The notes under the pieces: generated by a model
The model's database searches: none
What the model was told of the DNA's origin: nothing
The model's input: only the letters and a program-made list of their open reading frames with translations
Shown here: piece by piece, positions 50,696 to 60,693 of the stretch
Numbering within the stretch: position 1 is the stretch's first letter
Layout: every line of letters begins with the position of its first letter
Program-made: the position numbers and the translations under genes
Origin: Burkholderiaceae bacterium
GTDB taxonomy: Bacteria > Pseudomonadota > Gammaproteobacteria > Burkholderiales > Burkholderiaceae_C
Direction: 5' to 3'
Length of the DNA stretch: 64,000 bases
Assembly: GCA_913776825.1 (NCBI GenBank)
Contig: CAJYPV010000027.1
Span: forward strand, 62,001-126,000

Positions 50696-52204
50696 ATGCC
50701 CCACACCCTCCGCCGACTCGTCCTGGCGCTCGGCAGCGTCACCGTCTTGAGCGCGCCCTTGGTGGCCGCTGCCCAAACCCCATCGGCCGCACCGGCTGCT
50801 CCCGTCGCGCCGGCCGCTGCACCGGTGCCGGATCTGGCGCGGGCGCTGCCTGATTTCAGCGCGCTGGTGGAGCTCGCGGGTCCCGCCGTCGTGAACATCC
50901 GGACCTCGGAGCGCATCAAGCCCGGCGCCAACGCGCAACTCGACGAGCAGATGCGCGAATTCCTGCGCCGCTTCGGCATTCCGGTCCCGCCGCAGCGCAA
51001 GGGCAATCCGGCCCCATCACCGTCGCCCAGCCCGGATGACGATGATGACGAGGACTCCCCGCAGCGTCGCGGTCTCGGGTCCGGCTTTGTGATCGGCGCG
51101 GACGGCTATGTGATGACCAACGCGCATGTGGTCGATGAGGCCGACGAAGTCGTCGTCACGCTGACCGACAAGCGCGAGTTCAAGGCCAAGGTGGTGGGGC
51201 TGGACCGTCGCACCGACGTGGCCGTGCTGAAGATCGAAGCCACCGGGCTGCCGATGCTGCGCATGGGTGAGGTGTCTCGTCTCAAGGTCGGCGAATGGGT
51301 GATGGCCATCGGCTCGCCTTTCGGTTTCGACAACACCGTCACGGCCGGCATCGTCAGCGCGAAGGCGCGTGACACCGGCGACCTGCTGCCGCTGATCCAG
51401 ACCGACGTGGCCATCAATCCCGGCAACTCCGGCGGCCCGTTGCTGAATCTGCGAGGCGAGGTCGTGGGCATCAATTCCCAGATCTACAGCCAGTCGGGCG
51501 GCTTCATGGGCATCTCCTTCGCGATCCCGATCGATGAAGCGATGCGCGTGGCCGACCAGCTCCGAAGCAAGGGCCGCGTGACGCGCGGCATGCTGGGCGT
51601 GTATCCCGACGATCTGAGCAAGGAAGTGGCCGAAGCCATCGGCCTGGGCAAGGCGCAAGGCGCGCTGGTCACCCGGATCACGCCGGGAGCGCCCGGCGAG
51701 AAGGCGGGTCTGGAGCTGGGTGACGTCATCACCCGCTTCGACGGCAAGCCCGTTGAGAAGGCCGTGGACCTTCGCCGCCTCGCTGCGGGCACGGCGCCAG
51801 GTACGCAAGTCAAGCTGCAAGTCTTCCGACGCGGCGCGACCAAGGAGCTGACCGCGACGCTGGAAGCGCTGCCGGATGACCGCGCCGCCGCGACGGCCGA
51901 GCCGGAAGCCCCTGCCGTCGCCGGCGCCCAGGCGTGGGGTCTGACGGTGAGCGAGCTCACCGACGCCCAGCGCAAGGAGCTCAAGGTCGCCGGCGGCATC
52001 AAGATCGATGCGGTCGATGGCCCGGCTGCACGAGCCGGCCTGCGAGCGGGTGATCTGATCCTGTCGGTCAACAACGCCGAGATCAAATCGCTCAAGCAGT
52101 TCCAGGCACTGCTGGCCAAGGTCGAGAAGACCAAGCCGCTGCAGATGTTGGTGCGCCGCGGCGATGCCGTGACCTACGTGCTGCTGAAGCCGGGCAAGGG
52201 CTGA
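50696..52204 (+). CDS. mucD: Periplasmic serine protease, DegP/MucD (HtrA) family
   Basis: The protein has 502 residues. The signal peptide is cleaved after VAAAQ near residue 27. The catalytic triad is His144 (TNAHVV), Asp174 (RRTDVAVLKI) and Ser245 (NPGNSGGP). Two PDZ domains lie at about 290-380 and 410-500. It degrades misfolded envelope proteins. A Pro/Ser/Asp-rich loop (about 106-125) precedes the catalytic core, longer than usual. In most betaproteobacteria it is the last gene of the rpoE-rseA-rseB-mucD operon; here those three genes are missing and the YgfX-like gene stands in front. The start is the ATG at 50696 (a GTG two codons upstream is possible). Confidence 0.94.
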   Translation: MPHTLRRLVLALGSVTVLSAPLVAAAQTPSAAPAAPVAPAAAPVPDLARALPDFSALVELAGPAVVNIRTSERIKPGANAQLDEQMREFLRRFGIPVPPQRKGNPAPSPSPSPDDDDDEDSPQRRGLGSGFVIGADGYVMTNAHVVDEADEVVVTLTDKREFKAKVVGLDRRTDVAVLKIEATGLPMLRMGEVSRLKVGEWVMAIGSPFGFDNTVTAGIVSAKARDTGDLLPLIQTDVAINPGNSGGPLLNLRGEVVGINSQIYSQSGGFMGISFAIPIDEAMRVADQLRSKGRVTRGMLGVYPDDLSKEVAEAIGLGKAQGALVTRITPGAPGEKAGLELGDVITRFDGKPVEKAVDLRRLAAGTAPGTQVKLQVFRRGATKELTATLEALPDDRAAATAEPEAPAVAGAQAWGLTVSELTDAQRKELKVAGGIKIDAVDGPAARAGLRAGDLILSVNNAEIKSLKQFQALLAKVEKTKPLQMLVRRGDAVTYVLLKPGKG

Positions 52205-52474
52205 GCGGACGCGTCACCACCTCCGCGCCGCGCTAGTGCGCACGGTTGACCGGGCCTCGCTCGGTCAACCTAGCGAGCGGCTGGGGCTTTCCACCATGCG
52301 GAAAGCCACCGTATCGAGGAGGTCATCGTCCCGCCTTTCGCGTCGGTTGGTGCTTGCTAACGCCTGTGACCAATGAGAAGGATTGATGCGTCACTCCGCT
52401 ACAATCGGCCCGCCTCCGGCCACGTTTGTAGCGATCTTGGCAGTGAATCGTGCCCGCCCTGGAAGGGGTCTGGG

Positions 52475-52520
52475 CCATCCACAGGATGTCCTCAGCTTTT
52501 TGTGGATAACCTGTGGATGA
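52475..52520. promoter_or_regulatory. Cluster of three DnaA-box-like sequences
   Basis: TGTGGATAA at 52501-52509 is the exact reverse complement of the consensus TTATCCACA. TGTGGATGA at 52512-52520 has one change, and CCATCCACA at 52475-52483 has two changes and the opposite orientation. Three within 46 bases is more than expected by chance. They could titrate DnaA or regulate lepA. No AT-rich unwinding region or dnaA/dnaN gene is next to them, so this is not obviously the chromosome origin. Confidence 0.4.
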
Positions 52521-52602
52521 AATTCCTGTTGGCGAAGGGCAACGCCCGCGAAGCTCGCATCCATGCGGTTTCCAGGGCAGGCCTTTTGGCTACAATGAAA
52601 GC

Positions 52603-52668
52603 CCAACAAGCAGTTGCCATAAGTTTTGTTGGAAGGCGCGTCACCGTTTCGACGTGCCTTTTTTTTAT
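52603..52668 (+). ncRNA. Candidate small RNA with two stem-loops
   Basis: A -10 box TACAAT (52591-52596) with a possible TTTCCA -35 (52569-52574) would start RNA near 52603. The first 31 bases can fold by CCAACAA (52603-52609) with TTGTTGG (52627-52633). The 3' half is a terminator hairpin GGCGCGTC/GACGTGCC (one wobble pair) followed by eight T. The whole is about 65 nt, ending in an Hfq-style U-tail. The spacing of promoter, stem-loop and terminator is the evidence; I do not recognise a known RNA family. Confidence 0.4.
52636..52668 (+). terminator. Intrinsic terminator with eight T upstream of lepA
   Basis: GGCGCGTC (52636-52643) pairs with GACGTGCC (52652-52659), one G-U wobble, loop 8 bases, followed by TTTTTTTT (52660-52667). 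It lies about 116 bases before lepA, so it must end a transcript that begins upstream of lepA. Confidence 0.85.
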
Positions 52669-52783
52669 GTCCAGCGCGCTTCCCACCGGGGGGCGCAACG
52701 CCCAGCACAGGGACCCCGACATCGCCGTTCAAAGCACGGTTGGGTCGATGTAGCCTTCAGCCCTGCGGCCCCCGACTGAGTCC

Positions 52784-54588
<1,805 letters not shown>

Positions 54589-54592
<4 letters not shown>

Positions 54593-55569
54593 ACGCGATG
54601 AGTGCACTGACCGGGCTGCTGTACGCCGCCCTGATCGCCTACCTGGGCGGCTGGTACACCGGCTACTGGAACGGCAATTTCTCGCTGCTGCTTCTGATCC
54701 TGACGACCGTCACGCTCGGTTACTGGCTGGCCGAGCGCTTCCACTTCCAGCCCGCCCGCCGCCGTGCGGCGCAGCAACTGGCCGAGACCGATGTGCAGCG
54801 CCGGGCCTCGCTGGCCGCGCAAGGCATCGATCGGGTCGACGGCGATGTGGAAGGTGCGCGTCAGGACATCCTGCGCCAGCCGTGGTGGCTGGATTGGACC
54901 GCTGGCCTCTTCCCGGTCATCCTGATCGTCTTCCTGCTGCGTTCGTTCCTCTTCGAGCCGTTCAAGATTCCGTCCGGCTCGATGGTGCCCACGCTGCTGA
55001 TCGGCGACCTGATCCTGGTGAACAAGTTCCACTATGGCGTCCGGCTGCCGGTGATCAACAAGAAGATCATCAGCAACCACGACGTCCAGCGCGGCGACGT
55101 GGTGGTGTTTCGCTATCCGCAGAATCCCAGCATCGACTACATCAAGCGCGCGGTCGGTCTGCCGGGTGACGAGATCCGCTACAGCAACCAGCGCCTGTAT
55201 GTGAACGGCAAGGAAATCGAAACCCAGTCCCTGGGCGATTTCTTCGATGAGGATCCCAATTCCATGCGCTTCCGTCCCCGTTTCACCGAGAAGCTGGGTC
55301 CGGTCGAGCATGAAATCCTCGTCGATCCCGCCCCGCGCGAGCCGATCCGCAAGATCTACGATTTCCCGTATTCCGACCAGTGCACCTACACGCTCGATGG
55401 CGTGACCTGCAAGGTGCCGGCCGGCCATTACTTCATGATGGGCGACAACCGCGACAACTCGCAGGATTCCCGCTATTGGGGCTTCGTGCCGGACGAGAAC
55501 ATCGTCGGCCGGGCCTTCGTGGTGTGGATGAACTTCGGCAACATCAAGCGCGTGGGCAGCATCCGCTGA
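54589..55569 (+). CDS. lepB: Signal peptidase I
   Basis: This 326-residue inner-membrane protease removes signal peptides in the periplasm. It has two N-terminal membrane segments (about 5-25 and 30-48), a third near 103-122, and the catalytic dyad Ser131 (IPSGSM) and Lys186 (YIKRAVGLPGD), with GDNRDNSQDSR near the C-terminus. The lepA-lepB pair is universal in proteobacteria. Its start overlaps lepA. Confidence 0.97.
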
Positions 55570-55681
55570 GCCCGTGTCGCCGGAGTCGCCTCAGTCGCCC
55601 CACCGGCTTCCGTTTCGAATCCATTCATTGATTCACAGCTTCGATCCGTCGATCACCAACAAGGACAGGGAGAATTTCGCC

Positions 55682-56041
55682 ATGCGCAGCGCACGCCAAC
55701 ATCAACGCGGCATCAGTTTGCTGGGCCTGCTGTTCTGGGCCGTGATCCTCGGTTTCCTGGCGATCGTGGGCATGCGGGTCACCCCCACGGTGATGGAGTA
55801 CTACACCATCCAGCAGGCCATCAACCGCATCGCCAAGAGCGGCCCCAGCACCGTGGCCGAGGCCCGGGCGGCTTTCAGCCGGACCAAGGATGTGGAGTTC
55901 TCCATCGTCAGCATCCAGCCGCAGGACCTCGTCATCACCAAAAACGAGGAAAAGGTGAAGATCAGCTTTGCTTATGACAAGGAAGTGTCGCTGTTCGGCC
56001 CCGTCTCGCTGCTGATCAAGTACAAAGGCGAGTCCAACTGA
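55682..56041 (+). CDS. DUF4845 family small membrane protein
   Basis: The protein has 119 residues with one N-terminal transmembrane helix (about 14-33) after a basic RQHQRGIS start, then a periplasmic segment RVTPTVMEYYTIQQAINRI and a C-terminal beta part. This is the DUF4845 pattern; such genes lie between lepB and rnc in many beta- and gammaproteobacteria. Function unknown. The start is the ATG at 55682 behind a GGGAG ribosome-binding site; an earlier frame extension from 55574 has no bias and is rejected. Confidence 0.85.
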   Translation: MRSARQHQRGISLLGLLFWAVILGFLAIVGMRVTPTVMEYYTIQQAINRIAKSGPSTVAEARAAFSRTKDVEFSIVSIQPQDLVITKNEEKVKISFAYDKEVSLFGPVSLLIKYKGESN

Positions 56042-56049
56042 CGCCCACC

Positions 56050-56757
56050 ATGAACCCGCAAGCGCTCGAGGCTCTTCAGCAACGTCTGGGCTACCGCTTT
56101 TCGCAAGCGGCGCTGCTCCAGCGCGCGCTGACGCACCGCAGCTTCGGCCAGCAGCACAACGAACGCCTGGAATTCCTGGGCGACGCGGTGCTGAACCTGA
56201 CCGTCTCCACGCTGCTCTTCGACCGCTTCATGGGTTCGGATGAGGGCGACCTCACCCGCATCCGCGCCCATCTGGTGCGCGAGGACAGCCTGCACAAGCT
56301 CGCGCTTCAGCTGAAGATGCCGGAAGCGCTGCGCATGAGCGAAGGCGAAGCCCGCGGCGGCGGTGCGCAGCGGCCGTCCATCCTTGCCGATGCGCTGGAA
56401 GCGGTGATCGGCGCCGCATTTCTCGACGGCGGCTACGACGCCGCCCGCACCATCGTGCAACGGCTGCTCGGCGACCTGATCGCCGGCAGCGACATCGACA
56501 ACTGGGCCAAGGACGCCAAGACCGCGCTGCAGGAATGGCTGCAGGCGCGTCGGCTCCCCGTGCCGGCTTACCGCATTGTTGAAACCCGCGGTCAGGCCCA
56601 CGCCCAGACGTTCACCGTCGAATGCCAGGTCGCTTCCCTGAACCTGGCCCGCAACGGCGACGGCCGCTCTCGACGCATCGCGGAGCAGGAAGCGGCTCGG
56701 CAGGTCCTCGACGAGCTGCTCGCCGGCGACAAGCCCGGGACCGGCTTGCGCGACTGA
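56050..56757 (+). CDS. rnc: Ribonuclease III
   Basis: This 235-residue double-stranded RNA endonuclease matures rRNA and some mRNAs. The RNase domain shows HRSFGQQHNERLEFLGDAVL with catalytic acidic residues, and the double-stranded RNA-binding domain is at about 155-225. The gene starts 8 bases after the DUF4845 stop. Its product binds and cuts structured RNA with Mg2+. Confidence 0.97.
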   Translation: MNPQALEALQQRLGYRFSQAALLQRALTHRSFGQQHNERLEFLGDAVLNLTVSTLLFDRFMGSDEGDLTRIRAHLVREDSLHKLALQLKMPEALRMSEGEARGGGAQRPSILADALEAVIGAAFLDGGYDAARTIVQRLLGDLIAGSDIDNWAKDAKTALQEWLQARRLPVPAYRIVETRGQAHAQTFTVECQVASLNLARNGDGRSRRIAEQEAARQVLDELLAGDKPGTGLRD

Positions 56758-56769
56758 TAAGGCAACCTC

Positions 56770-57945
56770 ATGAATGCAAAAAAACGCAGCGGCTCATCCA
56801 GCGATGAGGCCGCGGCTCAGCAACTCCCGTCTGACGGCGAGCACGCCCCCGACGCGGTGTCCACCCCGGTGACGCCCGGCGTCGCGGACGATTCGAACCC
56901 CGGCGCCGAGGCGGCCGATGCTCGTCACGACGAGGACCACGACGCCGACGACCTGGACGACGAAGGCGAAGAGTTCGACGAGGGCGACGATGACGAGGGC
57001 GACGAGGACGACGCCACCACCGCCGGCGTGCGCGGCGGCATCGGCGCGCCACCGGTCTTCGAGGGCGACACCCGCTGCGGCCTGATCGCGATCGTCGGAC
57101 GGCCCAACGTCGGCAAGTCGACCTTGCTCAATGCGCTGGTCGGCCAGAAGGTGTCCATCACCTCGCGCAAGGCGCAGACGACGCGGCACCGCATCACCGG
57201 CGTGCGCACCGTCGATGAAACCCAGTTCGTGTTTGTCGACACCCCGGGTTTCCAGACTCGCCACAGCTCGGCGCTGAACCGCAACCTGAACCGCACGGTG
57301 CAGGGCGTGCTCGCGGATGTGGACCTGGTGCTGTTTGTCGTCGAGGCCGGACGCTTCGGACTGGACGATGCCAAAGTGCTGTCCCTGCTGCCGCAGGACA
57401 AGCCGGTGGTGCTGATCGCCAACAAGCTGGATGCGGTGACCCGCCGCGCGGAGATGATGCCCTGGCTCAAGAGCATGCAGGAGCGTCGCAACTTCAGCGA
57501 GTTCGTGCCGCTGTCGGCGCAGAAGCCGGCGGACGTTCAGCGGCTGTTCCAGATCCTCAAGCCCTACCTGCCCGAGCAGGAATGGTTCTATGACCAGGAA
57601 GCGCTGACCGACCGCAGCGAGAAGTTCCTCGCCAGCGAAATGATCCGTGAGAAGCTCTTCCGCCTGACCGGCGATGAGCTGCCCTACGCGGCCACGGTCG
57701 TCATCGATCGTTGGGAAGAAGAGGGCCAGTTGCGCCGCATCGCCGCCACCATCGTGGTGGAGCGCGAGGCACAGAAGGGCATGATCATCGGCCAGGGCGG
57801 CGAGCGCCTGAAGCGCATCGGCTCCGAGGCGCGCCAGGAGCTGGAAACGCTGATGGATGCGAAGGTCTTCCTCGAGCTGTGGGTCAAGGTGCGGTCGGGC
57901 TGGGCGGATTCCGAAGAGCATCTGCGGTCCTACGGCTACGAATGA
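56770..57945 (+). CDS. era: GTPase Era with acidic N-terminal extension
   Basis: This 391-residue protein binds the 3' end of 16S rRNA and helps 30S assembly. The G1 motif GRPNVGKST is at 110-118, DTPG near 155 and NKLD near 221, followed by the KH domain with MIIGQGGERLKRIG near 337-350. E. coli Era has about 301 residues; here the first 98 residues are extra. Residues 52-82 are almost wholly Asp/Glu, so this is a disordered acidic tail. No alternative start near residue 98 with a good ribosome-binding site is visible. It continues the lepB-rnc-era-recO series. Confidence 0.95.
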   Translation: MNAKKRSGSSSDEAAAQQLPSDGEHAPDAVSTPVTPGVADDSNPGAEAADARHDEDHDADDLDDEGEEFDEGDDDEGDEDDATTAGVRGGIGAPPVFEGDTRCGLIAIVGRPNVGKSTLLNALVGQKVSITSRKAQTTRHRITGVRTVDETQFVFVDTPGFQTRHSSALNRNLNRTVQGVLADVDLVLFVVEAGRFGLDDAKVLSLLPQDKPVVLIANKLDAVTRRAEMMPWLKSMQERRNFSEFVPLSAQKPADVQRLFQILKPYLPEQEWFYDQEALTDRSEKFLASEMIREKLFRLTGDELPYAATVVIDRWEEEGQLRRIAATIVVEREAQKGMIIGQGGERLKRIGSEARQELETLMDAKVFLELWVKVRSGWADSEEHLRSYGYE

Positions 57946-58034
57946 GATGGCCGGCGCTGCCGAGCCGCCGCTGACGCCGAGCGCGCGGATCGCGCCATCG
58001 GCGCCGATCCCTCCGCTGACGTCGAGACCAGGCC

Positions 58035-58808
58035 ATGGCCACCCGCGCTAAGCCGCCTGCCACCCAGGCGGCTTTTGTCCTTCATCACTACGACTGGAGC
58101 GAAACCAGTCTCGTGCTGGACCTGTTCACCCGGGACCAGGGACGCCTGTCGGTGGTCGCCAAGGGCGCCAAGCGGCCGTACTCTCAACTGCGGTCGGTGT
58201 TGCTGCCGTTCCTGCGCCTGCAGATCACGCTCAGCAAGCCGTCCAAGATGAACGAGGACGGCGCGGCCGAGGTCCAGACCCTGCGCGGCGCTGAATGGGT
58301 CGGCGGTCAGACCCTGCCCGGCGGTGCGGCGCTGTTCAGCGGCTATTACGTCAATGAGCTGCTGCTGAAGTTTCTGCCGCGCCAGGATCCGCAGCCGGCG
58401 CTGTTCGACACCTACGCCGCGCTGCTGCCGCAGCTCAATGCGGTGGACAGCGCCCAGGCGGCGCTGCGGGCCTTCGAGCTGCGACTGCTGGCCGAATGCG
58501 GCCTGCTGCCCGATCTGAGCGTGCTCGCGACCACCCAGGCTGCGCTCGATCCGGAACGTCATTACATGATCTCGCCGGAATCGGGCGTGATCGTGCCGAC
58601 CCACGACGCGCCGCAGCTCGACGGCCAGTCGTTGATCCAGCTGCAGGCGGCCTTGCTGCACGGCAGTCCGGCCGCGCTGCAACAGGCGTGCGAGTCCGCC
58701 GGCGCGGCGATGAAGCCCTTGCTGCGAGGCCTGCTTCACTATCATCTGGGACATCGCCCGCTGCGCACGCGTCAGGTCTTGCTGGACGTGCAGAAGCTGC
58801 TCACCTGA
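58035..58808 (+). CDS. recO: DNA repair protein RecO
   Basis: This 257-residue mediator of RecA loading in gap repair (RecFOR pathway) has an OB-fold N-terminal domain with AFVLHHYDWSETSLVLDLFTRD and a helical C-terminal domain with YYVNELLLKFLPRQDPQP. It has no zinc cysteines, as is usual for proteobacterial members. It lies 89 bases after era. Confidence 0.95.
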   Translation: MATRAKPPATQAAFVLHHYDWSETSLVLDLFTRDQGRLSVVAKGAKRPYSQLRSVLLPFLRLQITLSKPSKMNEDGAAEVQTLRGAEWVGGQTLPGGAALFSGYYVNELLLKFLPRQDPQPALFDTYAALLPQLNAVDSAQAALRAFELRLLAECGLLPDLSVLATTQAALDPERHYMISPESGVIVPTHDAPQLDGQSLIQLQAALLHGSPAALQQACESAGAAMKPLLRGLLHYHLGHRPLRTRQVLLDVQKLLT

Positions 58809-58822
58809 AGTTGGACCCGCTC

Positions 58823-59608
58823 ATGAATCCCCTGATCGCTCCCGAAGGCGCCCGCCACGATGCGCGCTGCGCCTTGTCCGTCAACGTGAACAAGGTGGCT
58901 CTGCTGCGCAACACGCGGCATCTGGGCATCCCCAGCGTGACCCGCGCCGCGCAGCTGTGCCTGGAAGCTGGCGCGCAGGGCATCACCGTGCATCCGCGTC
59001 CGGATGCGCGCCACATCCGCGCCGACGACGTGCGCGAGCTGGCCGCGCTGATGAAGGCCTGGCCGCAAGCCGAATACAACATCGAAGGCAATCCCACCCA
59101 GAACCTGATGGACTTCATCCGCGAGGTCCGTCCCCATCAGGCGACCTTCGTGCCCGACAGCGAAGACCAATTCACCTCCGACCACGGCTGGCAATTGCCC
59201 GCCGATGCGGAGCGGCTGCGCCCGCTGATCGCCGAATGCCAGTCGCTCGGCGTGCGCGTCAGCCTGTTCATGGATCCGCTGCCGGAGGCGATGCCGCAGG
59301 TGGCCGCGCTCGGCGCTGACCGCATCGAGCTCTACACCGAGCGCTGGGCCAGCGCCTACGGGACGCCCGACGAAGACGCGGTGCTGGCCCGCTTCGCCGA
59401 CACCGCCCGCGCCGCCCTGGCGCACGGTCTGGCGATCAATGCCGGCCACGATCTCAATCGGGACAACCTCACCCGTTTCCTGCGCGAGGTGCCAGGCGTG
59501 GCCGAGGTCTCGATCGGCCACGCGCTGATCGCGGACGCGCTGGAGCTCGGCTATGGCGAGACCGTGCGCGACTACCAGCGCTGCATCCAGCGGGCCTACG
59601 CCGGATGA
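58823..59608 (+). CDS. pdxJ: Pyridoxine 5'-phosphate synthase
   Basis: This 261-residue TIM-barrel enzyme joins 1-deoxyxylulose 5-phosphate and 3-amino-1-hydroxyacetone 1-phosphate into pyridoxine 5'-phosphate. It shows LSVNVNKVALLRNTR at the start, GAQGITVHPRPDARHI, EYNIEGNP, and HDLNRDNL near 212-219. The start is the ATG at 58823, 14 bases after recO. It normally neighbours acpS; here a GNAT gene lies between them. Confidence 0.96.
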   Translation: MNPLIAPEGARHDARCALSVNVNKVALLRNTRHLGIPSVTRAAQLCLEAGAQGITVHPRPDARHIRADDVRELAALMKAWPQAEYNIEGNPTQNLMDFIREVRPHQATFVPDSEDQFTSDHGWQLPADAERLRPLIAECQSLGVRVSLFMDPLPEAMPQVAALGADRIELYTERWASAYGTPDEDAVLARFADTARAALAHGLAINAGHDLNRDNLTRFLREVPGVAEVSIGHALIADALELGYGETVRDYQRCIQRAYAG

Positions 59609-60171
59609 GCCAGGTCCGGCGCGCGGTGGCGGCCGATCTGCCTCGCATCGCGGCCTTGGCTCGATGGGTCTGGCTGGACACCTACGCGACGCTCGGTGTC
59701 ACCGCGGCCTTCGCGGCCTATGTCGACGAGGCGTTTCACCTCGACACGCTGGCGCGCCGTTTTCGCGACCACCCGATGTGGGTGATCGATGGGCCTGTCG
59801 ACGCTAGCCCGCAGCTGAGCGCGTCCATCGAGCCCTCGCCGTCGTCCGACGAGCCGAGCCCGCCGGACGTCCCGCTGCAGGCCTGGGCCGAACTGGACAG
59901 CCACACCGATCCGGATCGTGTGGAACTGACGCGGTTGTATGTCGCGCGGCCGTGCCAAGGACAGCGTCTGGGCGTGGCTTTGCTGGCGCAGGCTCGTCGG
60001 GCGCATCCGTCGCGACCGCTGTGGCTGTCCGCATGGGAAGGCAACCACGGCGCGCTGCGCTTTTACCGCCGGGAGGGCGCCATGCCCCAGGGCGACACCT
60101 GGTTTGAACTGGACGGCCGCCGGCACCGCAACGAACTGCTGGGCTGGCCGCGGCTGGAGGCGACGACATGA
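59605..60171 (+). CDS. GNAT-family acetyltransferase inserted between pdxJ and acpS
   Basis: This 188-residue protein has a GNAT fold: N-terminal RRAVAADLPRIAALARWVW, acceptor region, LYVARPCQGQRLGVALL (acetyl-CoA loop) and WEGNHGALRFYRREGA near the end. Residues 63-90 form a Pro/Ser/Asp-rich loop absent in typical members. It overlaps pdxJ as ATGA and acpS as ATGA, so it is translationally coupled on both sides. Target unknown (small molecule or protein N-terminus). Confidence 0.78.
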   Translation: MSQVRRAVAADLPRIAALARWVWLDTYATLGVTAAFAAYVDEAFHLDTLARRFRDHPMWVIDGPVDASPQLSASIEPSPSSDEPSPPDVPLQAWAELDSHTDPDRVELTRLYVARPCQGQRLGVALLAQARRAHPSRPLWLSAWEGNHGALRFYRREGAMPQGDTWFELDGRRHRNELLGWPRLEATT

Positions 60172-60563
60172 TCTATGGCATTGGCACGGACATCTGCGAC
60201 ATCCGCCGCATCCGCGACACGCTGGAGCGGCGCGGCGAGCGCTTCGCCGAGAAAGTGCTCGGTCCGCATGAAATCGAGGTCTTCCGCGAGCGCCTCGCGC
60301 GTGTGCCCGCCCGCGGCGTGGCCTATCTGGCCACCCGGTTCTCGGCCAAGGAAGCGTTCTCCAAGGCGATCGGCATGGGCATGCGCATGCCCATGACCTG
60401 GCGCGATTGCGAGATCGTCAAGGCCAGCAGCGGCAAGCCCGGCATCCAATTGCACGGCGCGTTGGCGCGCTGGTTCGACGACAAAGGCCTTCGGGCCCAT
60501 GTCACCGTCACCGACGAAACCGAATACGCCGCGGCGTTCGTGGTGGTCGAGACCCGCGACTGA
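60168..60563 (+). CDS. acpS: Holo-[acyl-carrier-protein] synthase
   Basis: This 131-residue phosphopantetheinyl transferase activates ACPs by attaching the 4'-phosphopantetheine arm. GIGTDICDIRRI (Asp and Mg2+ site) and the FSAKEAFSKAIG motif with the catalytic Glu are conserved. It is the only PPTase in the window, and could serve both the acpP and the sugar-locus ACP. Confidence 0.96.
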   Translation: MIYGIGTDICDIRRIRDTLERRGERFAEKVLGPHEIEVFRERLARVPARGVAYLATRFSAKEAFSKAIGMGMRMPMTWRDCEIVKASSGKPGIQLHGALARWFDDKGLRAHVTVTDETEYAAAFVVVETRD

Positions 60564-60693
60564 GGCTCGGTCCGGTCGCGGTGTCTGTCGGCGATGTCCG
60601 TCGACGATCCCGCGCCGATCCCCCGCCGACCCCCCCGTCTTCCCACTTCGAGCGCCCGCGCCGGTGGCCCCCTTCTGAATTGAGATTGCTCCC

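Larger units (their letters stand above)
52205..52783. other. Structured intergenic region mucD-lepA
   Basis: This 579-base gap has no convincing protein gene. From left to right: two adjacent perfect inverted repeats (GGTTGACCG/CGGTCAACC at 52244-52270, and GGCTTTCC/GGAAAGCC at 52285-52307), a TACAAT at 52400-52405, three DnaA-box-like sites (52475-52520), a TACAAT (52591-52596) and a T-rich terminator (52636-52668). The last two bracket a likely small RNA. The lepA promoter must also lie here. The small reading frames in this stretch have no codon bias. Confidence 0.6.

Noticed and set aside
52475..52520. Chromosome replication origin
   Set aside because: No dnaA, dnaN, gyrB or rpmH gene and no AT-rich unwinding stretch; only three boxes.
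52373..52753. 126-codon frame in the mucD-lepA gap
   Set aside because: No ribosome-binding site, no codon bias, contains the DnaA-like sites and the terminator hairpin; better explained as non-coding.
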